Position numbers and translations under genes: made by a program
NCBI RefSeq assembly: GCF_032854445.1
Contig: NC_088298.1
Span: 3,716,160-3,780,159 of the forward strand
From: Liolophura sinensis
Lineage: Eukaryota; Mollusca; Polyplacophora; Chitonida; Chitonidae
Direction: 5' to 3'
DNA: 64,000 nt
Part shown: positions 54,810-64,000 of the stretch, piece by piece
Position numbering within the stretch: the first letter of the stretch is position 1
Layout: each line of letters starts with the position of its first letter
Notes under the pieces: generated by a model
Database searches by the model: none
What the model was told of the DNA's origin: nothing
Seen by the model: only the letters and a program-made list of their open reading frames with translations

Positions 54810-57800
54810 ATTGAGACCTCAGTTATATTCAGCCTGCAAGCTTCCATGGCTTACGTACTACAGGTATAGTAAGCAACACTGTTGCTTGAAAGAGCCACAT
54901 ACATGTATAAATATTTGAAACCATTCGTGTACAAACCGTACACAGCTTTTGGGTGTTTTTTTTTTTTTTTTTTTTTGTTCCTTTGGCACTCTAGATATGT
55001 TATATATTTCCTGCTTTAAGCGTTAAGGATCCATGGCCTTACTATATTAAGCAACACCACTGCTTCAAGTCAAGCATATGAATGTGACGTTTTTGATACC
55101 CCTTGCGTCTCAAGAGACCACAGTAGCTTTCTGCATTTTGAAAGCATTTTTAATACTTGATTTGAAACGTTGATAATGCTTCATCTGATTCATGTGTATA
55201 AAGTTCATTTTAGTGTTTTCTTTGGCTTTAAGTCATTTTAGAGGTAAATGTTTCAGTCACAATCAGTGTTTCAGTACACCAGTAAGTGAATGAGTTTGTG
55301 CATTACATCCCCCCCCCCCCCCAATAGTATGGTGCTATGGGCAGAGGGTCATGGCCAAGTACTTGTGCCTGTCTTTCAATGGCTAGGTTGCATGAGGAGT
55401 GGTTTCAAATCCCTGCCTTGTGGATTTGACCTGCTTCTGCTGGTTATGGGTGACAGTACCTTGGTGACCTTAAACTGTGGAGCATGCTCACGTGATGAGC
55501 AGTCTCAAAGCTCATTAAAGGTCACTTACATGTACCTGCCTTTAACACTAAAATCAAGTAAATAAATCCATAAATACTCAGTTGTACATGTAGGTAGAGT
55601 GCCTTTGTGATTCTCAAAAAAGTGGGAATCCAAGCTCAATGCAGACTGCCAAAATTACGAATAAAAGATTTTATTTATTTGGTGTTTTTCGCCATACTCA
55701 AGATTCCTTCACTTATACAGTGGCAGCGAGCATTATAGTGGGAGTAAATTGGGCTAGGGGAAACCCACGACCATCCGCCGGTTGCTGCTGTTGGATTTTG
55801 AAAAAAATTTCTTTTTCAATTTTTCCTTCAATCAAAGGTTATTTCTTTAAAATCCCCATTGTTTTCATAATTGAATAATATATATGCAATAAAATATTGC
55901 CTATTTGAAACGGTAGGGTTATGCCCAATCTTGGCCAGCCAAGAATTTGGTAAGGATTTATCCTGCTCCTGTGTATTACGGCTTTTATTAAAAGCCAGAT
56001 AGATTTGAATAAAGTAAATTTTAGCTCGGTATTTAGCCTGGACAGATGGAAGTTAATGATTGAGTAGCATGTACATTGAGTATTACCGTCTGGTGATAGC
56101 TGGTGTTTGTTATCTGTAAATCAATGAACATAATCACCGATCTTTGCTGACCTCACACTGGAATAGTCTACAGGGTAGGAGCATTTGACTGGTGGTGGGT
56201 ACAATATCAAAGTCTGTATGGAGCACATGGATTTTTTCTCCTCCAACAGCGAGTTGAGACATAAAGAGCTACGTGTACAGTGCTCCAGTGTCAAGACCGA
56301 TACGCCTTAAAAGTAGGGTTAAGTAATAAAGATCAACATAATCTGAATGGCTTTCCTAAATTGTAAACAAATTGTACCCTACTAAAACCGCTGTCATTAG
56401 TTTCGAGGGAAGGTACGGAAACAAAAGTTTTCTGTCATTTTAAATTTTTCCGGGTGACGTCCTGCACTCATACACTTGACGTCACCCATAGCTGACATTT
56501 TGCCACAAATGACGTCGTACTGTCAGAAGTGCATCACAGTCATTCCATTGAAAGTAGTTAACATCACCTCTACCCGATTCATCGTCACATAAGGACTATT
56601 ATCACGTCACATCTGGAAAAGCGCATGACATTCCATCATAAGTGCCTCACTCAACGTCACCTCTACCCGATTCATCGTCACATAAGGACTATTATCACGT
56701 CACATCTGGAAAAGCGCATGACATTCCATCATAAGTGCCTCACTCAACATCATCTCCTCTACCCGATTCATTGTCACAGAAAGGAATATTATCACGTCAC
56801 ATCAGGAAAAGGGCATCATCGTTCTGTCTGAACTATGGTGTTAGCTGTGTTCCATAGGGTATTCTTCATATCATTTTAATATTTCTGCCTGCTTTCTCTT
56901 AAGACTGAAGTAGGACTTAGGTCACACCAATGTTAATTGTTTTATGAGCAGAAAAAATCTTTTTTTCCATGTCGAAGGAGGATATAAAGATGAAAATAAA
57001 ACTTGGAAATCATGTAATTTGTAGAGAAATGTTAACAACCTTGGATTTTGCTTTTTTTCCTATTGAAGATATACATGTGTAATTACATGATCTGAAAGCC
57101 TTGAAGAACAGGAAAAGCATGATAATATCAGGATCTTACAAAATATAAAATTGATTTTTCAGTTTTGTTTTTATTCCGTTTTTGGGTTTCTTAGTGCCCG
57201 CTCACCTGTAAAAATAATAAATAAAAAAAAAATAAAATAAATAATAAATAAAATTGATGTCGCCTAATAATGTAGACCTGTATCTTGATTGGTTCAGACA
57301 ATGTCCCGTGTATGGTGTAGGATGGAGTTTTATTTTGTTTTGATTGGTGTTTTACACCGTGCTCAAGAATATTTCACTTATACGACGGCGGCCAGCATTA
57401 TGGGGGGGGGGGAACCGGGCAGAGCCTGGGGGTTACCCCACGACCATCCACAGACCTTCCCACATACCGCTGGAGAGGAAGCCAGCATGAGCTGGACGTG
57501 AACTCACAGCGACCGCATTAGTGAGAGGCTGCTGGGTCATTACACTGCGCTGGCGCACTAACCAACTGAGCCAGGGAGGCCTCTGGTGTAGGACATACCG
57601 CTAATAATATCGGAGTTCCCAGATATGATGACATGAGGTTCTGTTTTGTAACAACCTCATCCATTTGAGGCTCTGGCTGGCATGTGTGGCTAGAAAATTT
57701 AAGAACATTGTCTTTCCTCATTTACAGACATCGTATGAATGAAAAATTATTCAGTAAAACAGGAACCGAATAAATTTGTCTTCACGTATTCGGCAGTGGA

Positions 57801-60800
57801 AAGTAGCCCAACTTTGATGACACTGACATTATATCAATGATTCATTCTAGTAGCTGTTACATGTAAAAAATCTGCCCCAAATTGAGAAAGAGGTGAGGGT
57901 CTCTGTACAAGGCCTTTATTATATCTGCAGGGCCTGACAGCATCCATTAAAAGGATGAGAGTATTAAATGATAAGAACTTGTTCTTGAAAATTTCAAATG
58001 TTTTCATAAAGAAAAAAAAATTGAATGAAAAACTGAAATACTAGACTTCCTGCATAAACTGCCAAAAAAACACAGCCACAAATTCCAGATATAACCCTGA
58101 GGGCTGTGAAAATGAATAGCATATTAAACAGAAATGTAAAAAAAAAAAACAGAACATGTTGTGTAAGAAGCAGTGTAGTAGCTCACAGGTATCAATGCTA
58201 CGATCATGTACTGGAATTCCTGAGGGTAATGCTCAATAGAATAGCAACAGCATCCAATTTACGGATCTTGAATATTAGATTACAGGTGGAGATAAACTAC
58301 AGTACATTGGCTGGGTGTGTCCTCTTTGAGGCTTTTATACCAGCATAGCTTTATGGCTATCAGTCTATATGAGTGATACAGAATAATGACAAGCTCAAGG
58401 CCAGTTGACCTCTCATTATCTAGAGCTCTGGTCCAGTCCTATTTAACTGCAAAGCTGTCCATATATTTGTCTGTATACACTGATTCCCTGTAAAAATTCG
58501 CTGTCTCGGTAAATCATCAAAAATTTGAACGGTAATCCGACCAGCTGTGTGAACTTTTGAATCTGACAAGTCAAACCAATGTTCACTTTTGCCAAGTTGC
58601 GCCAATCCACGTGTGTACATGTGAGCGCAATGGCCCAGGAGCCTCTCACCAATGCAGTCTCTGTGAGTTCACGTGGCAAGGTCTTGCAGCAACCTGCGGA
58701 TGGTTGTGAGTTTCCCCCTGGGCTCTGACCAGTTTCCTCCCACCATAATGCTTGCCATTGTCATATAAGTGAAATTTTTTTGAGTACGGCGTTTCCATGT
58801 TCCATTTTGACAAGGAACCGGTCTCAGGATTATGTTACTGGTTTCCCAGTCCATATAATTAAACATGACACATGTACATTTATATATTTCGACCATGTAT
58901 AAGGAATTTGTAGATTCCGCAGTTTTGACAGCTTTTGGGCCTTAGCGATAAGAAATAGTTCATGATGCTGGTGTGTCATTTAGCACAGTCTAGTGTTTGT
59001 TGAAGACCTGAGCCCAGTTTAACGTTACTACCATGACGATGTAGTACCTACAGTACTGGTTGCCGTGGTATTTAAGTGAACGTAATGTTAAGAGCGCTTC
59101 CGGGCCCAGTTGTTTTCCACCAGTATGGTGTGGAAATCCCTACATCACAGGTGGGAAGGTTAAGTAGCCCATTGAAGTTGTTTGTTCCACATACACCAAG
59201 GCAATGTTTAAAGAGGCATGGCATGTTAAGCACAATGGCAACACTTGTTAAACACATGGAGGCATGGTATACATGTAGTGTAATGACATTGGCCGTGGCA
59301 ACACATGTTAAACACAATGGCATGGCATGTTAAACACATACACAGAAGCATGGTATACTGTAGTGTAAAAAAAAAATGTTGGCCACGACAACTTATCTCC
59401 AACACATGTATGAAGGTCTGGTAAAAGATATATACAGCCAGTGTGGTTACGTGTACATCTTCACTTTTTAGAATTAAGTCCAGTAAAATAAATCCAAAGG
59501 ACAGATACATGTATTTCAAAATCCCAGCAGTTTATCGGCAGCTGAGAGAGAAACTTCATTCAGGGAATTGATTTTCTCCTATTAATGCCTGCGTTAAGTT
59601 AACCCTGCTGTTGAATCTGCAGAGGGAGGTAACTAGAACAGCTGGCCCTTTGTCTTTAGCATGGACAGCTGAGACTCTGATATCGCTTATGGACAGAAAG
59701 GCGTCAAGTAATTTCAGTAACACAACCTATTGTGTTCATTTACAATTTGTTGTAATTAGGGTAATTGAGGACAAATGAGGCCATCCTTGAAAAATTTTTT
59801 GTTGGGCACCCTATCAGAAAAAATAAGAGTACGTGTAATTTGCTAGAGGGTGAGATTTTGGTTACTCCCAACAAACGTTTTTGATGACGGCTTTAAAACA
59901 CAACATGCCACTCTCAGGCCATAAAAGGATGATCGAATGGTTACAGCTTAATTCCACGTCGGCAATATTTAAATCTTAGGCGACACCAGTTTTGTTCTGT
60001 GTTTTATGGGAAAGCTGACACTAAAAAAATTTAAAAAAATGGACTAAAAGTAAAACTGAAAATTCATCTTTTTATTTTGTCCGATCCATTGAAAAAAGAT
60101 TCAGTGTAAGAAAAAAATTGATATCAGTTGGCGTGAAGAAATAAAGATTCGGTGTAAGAAAAAAATTGATATCGGTTTGGCGTGAAGAAAAAAAGATTCA
60201 GTGTGATGTAAAACAAAAATTGATAATGGTGTAGCGTGAAGAAAAAAGATTCATTCTGATGTAAAACAAAAATTGATATCGGTATGGCGTGAAGAAAAAA
60301 AATTCATTCTAATGTAAAACAAAAATTGATATCGGTATGGCGTGAAGAATAAAGATTCATTCTGATGTAAAACAAAAATTGATATCGGTATGGCGTGAAG
60401 AAAAAAGATTCATTCTGAAGTAAAACAAAAATTGATATCCATGTGGCGTGAAGAAAAAAAACATTTTGTTCCACTGAAATAACTAGTGAACTAGCCTTTA
60501 ATAACTATGTGGACAAAATGACCGTTGGTCAGCCATGTTATCTGCCTGGTCAAGGGTCAGGTTATTTTTTATTGATCATCTGACAGCATGGGAGCTGTTA
60601 TTAGTGATGTTAACAGACTGTTGGCATCTTACTTACAGCCTTCTTATGCTTCATGTTACAGAGTAGTACAAGCATTTGTCAGGGTGTAAGTCATGAGCGA
60701 GATGAATCCAGATGAAATGGTCCACATGTTCCCTGCCCATGACTGCAGCTGCACATGTTGCCTGATTGTGAGAGTTATTGATTGATTGATTGAAAGGTGC

Positions 60801-61623
60801 TTAGAACGTAGGAATTGATATTCTGCTGAACAAATTTATGTTAAAGCACCAGCAGTGAAATTTTACAACCTCTTTGCACCACAGTATTACTAGCTGTCAT
60901 TGTGTAAGCGAAATATTCTTAAGTACTACAGAAATTAAACATCAAGGAATTGAATTTAATTAAATTAAATAATACATGTTCGGCTACAATGACAGTTACG
61001 GGATGACCAGAGGCTGTTGGTGTGGTGGAGAGATTGCTGCCTTAGAAATGGTAGATCCCCAGTTCAATTCCAAATCGAGGCGTCCCTAATATACTATAAG
61101 AGGAATAAGTCAACTACTGGTTGACCTGGGGACTAGATCGGGTGTCATGTCTGGTGTCTTTGGCATGGTGCTCCATGAGGCAGCACTGTAAATGTTGTAA
61201 TGGAGCGTCTGGCCTGCTACAAGAAGACACCTTAAAAAGTTTGTTGTTAAGGATGTTAAATGCTAACCAAAGGTTGATGTAGTCAACCTGATACACAATA
61301 CATGTATATACAGATACAGAGACGGTCCCCTACATATATGTACATGTAGTAAGCCATTGCATGTAAGTGTGCTCTGAACCATGGTTTTGTCGCCACAACC
61401 TCCTCAACCTTTCATACATGTGTAGGTGCAGACATGCATGTATGTACTAAGTAGGTGAACTTCAGGCTAACACCTGGGGGAAAAAATGGATCAGATATAT
61501 AGAGAATTGCTTCATTGAATGATTATCTCTGACTCAATAAAGCAGTAATTATCATATCAATTTTAATTTCAGAATTCAGAAGGAGTTGGCAGAGATCACG
61601 CTGGATCCTCCCCCCAACTGCAG
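50440..61623 (+). CDS. UBE2E: UBE2E-class ubiquitin-conjugating enzyme, partial (first two coding exons)
   Basis: The coding exons in the window are 50440-50570 and 61573-61623; the remaining UBC exons must lie beyond base 64000. The 60 residues seen have a short N-terminal extension (43 aa, Ser/Arg/Glu-rich, ending AMTTSLK) and then RIQKELAEITLDPPPNC, the canonical start of the UBE2E UBC domain. Exon 2 length (51 nt) and both phases equal those of the left copy. With this shorter extension the full protein would be near the usual 190-200 aa. It probably represents the more conserved paralogue. The active-site exon is not visible, so catalytic competence cannot be judged here. Confidence 0.92.
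50571..53460 (+). other. Right UBE2E intron 1 (5' part), no recognised features
   Basis: AT-rich unique sequence. No SINE, array or convincing ORF was noticed over almost 2.9 kb, unlike the repeat-laden left-gene introns. Confidence 0.4.
53466..53935 (+). repeat. Dispersed repeat D, copy 3, split by SINE-A
   Basis: The left part (TTCAACATTTTCGCATGTTT, ATTCAAGCATATTCTGAAGG) and right part (TTTTGTGAAGCCCTGAAA, CATGTCTCCAAAATC, AAATGTGAATAAATTGCACT) align with the copies at 6150 and 22125. A SINE-A lies between them. Confidence 0.8.
53547..53800 (-). mobile_element. SINE-A, near full length, nested in repeat D
   Basis: The tail GATTGATGTTTTGCACTG, the body GTGGGAGGAAACCGGGCAG and the head complement CTTGGCCATGGAGTCCCCC are all present. 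Because it splits repeat D, it inserted later than that element. Confidence 0.92.
54785..54811. repeat. (TA)n microsatellite
   Basis: A short TA run following CATGTA. Confidence 0.95.
55340..55560 (+). mobile_element. Possible tRNA-derived SINE remnant
   Basis: A B-box-like 'GTGGTTTCAAATCCCTGCC' lies after a degraded head, followed by 'CTGGTTATGGGTGACAG' and 'CCTTGGTGACC'. It is preceded by a poly(C) run at 55308-55322. Confidence 0.4.
55668..55790 (-). mobile_element. SINE-A, truncated
   Basis: The tail and body are present (GTGTTTTTCGCCATACTCAA, GCATTATAGTGGGAG, GAAACCCACGACCATCCGCC); the head half is missing. Confidence 0.85.
56560..56830. repeat. 93-bp tandem triplication rich in CGTCA
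   Basis: Two almost identical 93-bp units (from about 56566 and 56659) and a third diverged unit (from about 56753) share CTCTACCCGATTCATCGTCA, ATTATCACGTCACATCTGG and GCATGACATTCCATCATAAG. Each carries CGTCA motifs, and the array directly follows the TGACGTCA palindrome. Confidence 0.92.
57323..57583 (-). mobile_element. SINE-A, full length with target-site duplication
   Basis: The tail is GATTGGTGTTTTACACCG and the head complement is AACCAACTGAGCCAGGGAGG. The 10-bp direct repeat TGGTGTAGGA lies at 57313-57322 and 57584-57593. The body has a poly(G) slip (about 57404-57412). Confidence 0.93.
58625..58795 (+). mobile_element. SINE-A, head truncated
   Basis: It starts ATGGCCCAGGAGCCTCTCAC, keeps CAACCTGCGGATGGTTGTG and CCCACCATAATGCTTGCC, and ends TTGAGTACGGCGTTTCC. 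Part of the body between the B box and AAGGTCTTGC is deleted. Confidence 0.88.
60085..60465. repeat. 52-58-bp minisatellite, about 7 units
   Basis: The unit is about 'GAAGAAAAAAGATTCATTCT', then 'GATGTAAAACAAAAATTGAT', then 'ATCGGTATGGCGT', with unit length varying by A-run length and the presence of GATGTAAAAC. It lies 1.1 kb upstream of coding exon 2 of the right UBE2E gene. Confidence 0.92.
61010..61262 (+). mobile_element. SINE-B copy
   Basis: The head region is GGTGTGGTGGAGAGATTGC, with B-box-like CCCAGTTCAATTCC. The body is GTGTCATGTCTGGTGTCTT and GAGGCAGCAC, and the tail side is TACAAGAAGACAC. Confidence 0.72.
61573..61623 (+). CDS. UBE2E: UBE2E right copy, coding exon 2 (51 nt)
   Basis: The acceptor is TTTTAATTTCAG and the donor is CTGCAG|GTAAGC. 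It encodes IQKELAEITLDPPPNC with split Arg and Ser codons on either side. Length and phases are identical to exon 2 of the left copy, which differs by Thr for the Ala. Confidence 0.95.
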
Positions 61624-64000
61624 GTAAGCCTCTTTTAGTTATACAATATATCAGCAATGTGGCACTACCTGAGAATCTGCCATCAGTAATATCAGCAATG
61701 TGTTGCACTACCTGAGAATGCGACATGAAAAGATAGCATTACCTGAAAGTCTCTAATCAATGGGTACATGTAGCATTATATGATTATTGTCAGTATCAGT
61801 GTCAGCTGACAATATTGGAGCTAAATTTGTAACCCATACTGACTCTGTTTAGTCATTACTTTATGTAACATTTATAGAGCTCATCATACATCTCTCGAAA
61901 ACAAATTTAGGGTGGAATTGATCATGATTTGTGAGTGTTTTGTCCATTTTTTATGTACGCGTACATATGAGAGGTGAGCTAAATTTTTGTCCCAGGGTAT
62001 TTTGATTGTGTGCTTCTTGTCCGGTGGATCTTTTGTCCTACACCCAGTAGGACCATGTTCATATGTGAGTCATTGTGTCAGTTTTTTATCCAAGGCCAGT
62101 GGTTTACTCCAGACACTCTGATATCCTCAACCCACAATACTGACTGCTCTGATACACTTGTGAATGGGATGTAAGCCAGATGGCTGTTTCCATTGGTCCA
62201 TTTATACCATGAGCAAAAGGGCTCATACACGAGATAAACAAAACACATGGTCATTCATGCCTGTGCTACAACATTACAGACTTGGACAAAAAATCAAATA
62301 TTCTGCCGAGGTTTGATTTGTATGCCTATTTCTTGTCTGATTTCAACTTGAAACTGTGTTTGAGTGCATTTAAGACGTGCTTAAAATGCACAAAACTGTG
62401 ACTGCCGAGAGTTATGATGCTTTAACCCTAGACACATGGACTTGTTTGTTCCTCAGTGACGGAACTCCAGTCATGCACACTGAAAATAGATATCTAGCTT
62501 ATTATTGAGCCTAGTCCACCAGTTGTAGAAATAACTCACGCCTGATTGGTTATAACTGATAACACTGTGGCACTCTCGATTATCTGTGTGCACGATGGGG
62601 TACTTTAGTTTGAACTGCGATACCTCGGTTGTGCAATGTCACAAAAATAAAAATTTATGTTCATTAAACTTCGTGTGGGATATTTTATTGATGATTATAT
62701 ATTTGGTCTGGTGGTGTCTTTTCTTTCAAGCTAGATGCATTCGTCACTTGTGCATTAAAAGGGTTCACATCAAAGGGACATAACTATATTGAAATGCCAT
62801 ACTAAAGCTTGACCGAACTAAAAATGTGTAACGAGCAAAAATCACCTGTGTTTTCCATAATCTCATGAATTACTGTTATCAGTATGTTATCTGTATTTCT
62901 GCCTGGTAAGTAAGACTTTGACATAAGGTGTGGCTTAATTTTTTCACAGCTTAGAAAAATTTTTAAACTGTAATAACCTGAAAAAAAGTTCAACCACAAG
63001 AATTTCAATCAATATTTTTCAATCACATCCATTCCAGGTGATAAAATGTATTTTGTATTTCCACCTGACACATTCAATTAGTTATTAACCCATAGAGTTA
63101 TGAATGTAGAGGTTGCAGATGTTTGTGACATACTTCATTGGGTACATAACCCAGGAGCTAGCTCCATGTGGCGTCTCCAGCTCTGTGGAGGATATTTAGA
63201 CACTGCTGTTAACTACCCAGCTACACATTCCCTCATTGATTTGTGCGACTGTGTATTCCCCCTCCTCTTCCAGCTGCCCCTACCCCCCCCTCCCCCCACC
63301 CTCTGATATGGGATTTCTTAATGAACAGCTTCTACTGGACCCTGGGCATGAGCAGCAATGCACTTTACCGTAAATATTAGAAAAAAAATGTTTGTGGATG
63401 TTTTGATTTTGGTGCATTTTGGAGAAGTGTGCTGGTTTCTTTATTGAACTCTTGACATTTAAAGGATCATTTTATGGGCTGGCTCTAAGAGAGCTTTTTT
63501 TTTCCTTTTGCCAAGAGAAAGTCATTCTTGACTTTTAAAACATACCTTAGATACCATAGAAATTGGAGCATAGTAATTATATATAACATGGCTGGAGTTC
63601 ATGGTAGACTGGCTCTAGCTTCACAAATAGGCCCAGGAGCGCATTGTTTTCTGCTGTAATGCAGGAAAGTGATTATGTACAACCTACAGCCGAATTGTGA
63701 GTTCACATATACTGAAAAGTGATGTACTTGAGGGAAAAACACAAGAATACCAAGCTTTGGACTGCTTTGTTAAATATGTGTAGGAGAAGGAGTTTTACAA
63801 GCCTCCCCATTGAGAAGGGAATAATAATGAGTAATCATTTATCTCTGATATGTCTACATCGTTAGACTAGAATCCTGGAAAATGGCTGCTGCCAGTAACT
63901 CTTATAAGATTTTGTTTGCTGATCTATTAAGGCACATTCTATTAGACAGAGCATATAAAGTTTCAAGGCTTGGCTCTTCATCTTGCGGGCTTCACATTGG
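61624..64000 (+). other. Right UBE2E intron 2 (partial), no further exon seen
   Basis: No sequence encoding the expected next exon (starting AGPKGDN) was found up to the window end. Only C-rich (63284-63301) and T-rich short tracts were noticed. The intron is therefore at least 2.4 kb. Confidence 0.6.

Larger units (their letters stand above)
54380..56520 (+). promoter_or_regulatory. Scattered CRE-like TGACGTC sites
   Basis: TGACGTC occurs at 54386, 54606, 56455 and 56510, and the full palindrome TGACGTCA is at 56477-56484. Such sites bind CREB/ATF-type bZIP proteins in animals. They lie in intron 1 of the right UBE2E gene. Regulatory function is inferred from motif density only. Confidence 0.4.

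Overview
This window is eukaryotic, from an invertebrate animal nuclear genome. Coding sequence is sparse, split by introns with GT/AG sites, and embedded in AT-rich DNA full of tRNA-derived SINEs, short inverted-repeat elements, minisatellites and (TA)n tracts. The SINE types and repeat density suggest a marine lophotrochozoan, most likely a mollusc. That assignment is an inference from repeat style, not from a diagnostic gene.

Two protein-coding genes can be supported. Both encode ubiquitin-conjugating (E2) enzymes of the UBE2E class, and they lie head to head. The left copy (minus strand, coding 24245 to 3408, four coding exons) is complete and predicts a 274-residue protein. It has a long Ser/Arg/Gly-rich N-terminal extension and an intact UBC fold with HCN and the active-site Cys206. 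The right copy (plus strand, from 50440) has only its first two coding exons here (50440-50570 and 61573-61623, 60 residues) and runs off the right edge. Both copies splice at homologous positions and share an identical 51-nt second coding exon layout, so they are paralogues. Their start codons are about 26 kb apart with no convincing gene between them.

Layout: 1-3400 is the 3' flank of the left gene with two SINEs and a dispersed repeat. 3408-24245 is the left gene, whose two 9-kb introns hold five minisatellites (59, 27, 29, 19/38 and 17 bp units), a 222-bp tandem duplication, SINEs, a G/C-rich foldback element and a hairpin element just downstream of exon 1. 24.3-50 kb is intergenic. It holds two possible 5' UTR/promoter regions, a 46-bp minisatellite split by a SINE, a 20-bp satellite with higher-order 60- and 104-bp periods (29.2-30.6 kb), a 500-bp MITE with terminal inverted repeats (33.8 kb), a 27-bp array (35.6 kb), a 28-bp satellite of about 2.4 kb with a 195-bp higher-order repeat and a SINE-satellite chimera (36.65-39.27 kb), and a cluster of a second inverted-repeat family (40.7-49 kb). 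50.4-64 kb is the start of the right gene, with a CRE-like TGACGTC cluster and more SINEs in its first large intron.

Three SINE families are called here SINE-A, SINE-B and SINE-C. Each has a tRNA-like head (A and B box) and all share a related tail around TTGAGTACGRCGTWAAAC. No CRISPR, prokaryotic operon, true tRNA/rRNA gene or autonomous transposon ORF was found. Family names, unit counts and element boundaries are read by eye and are approximate.
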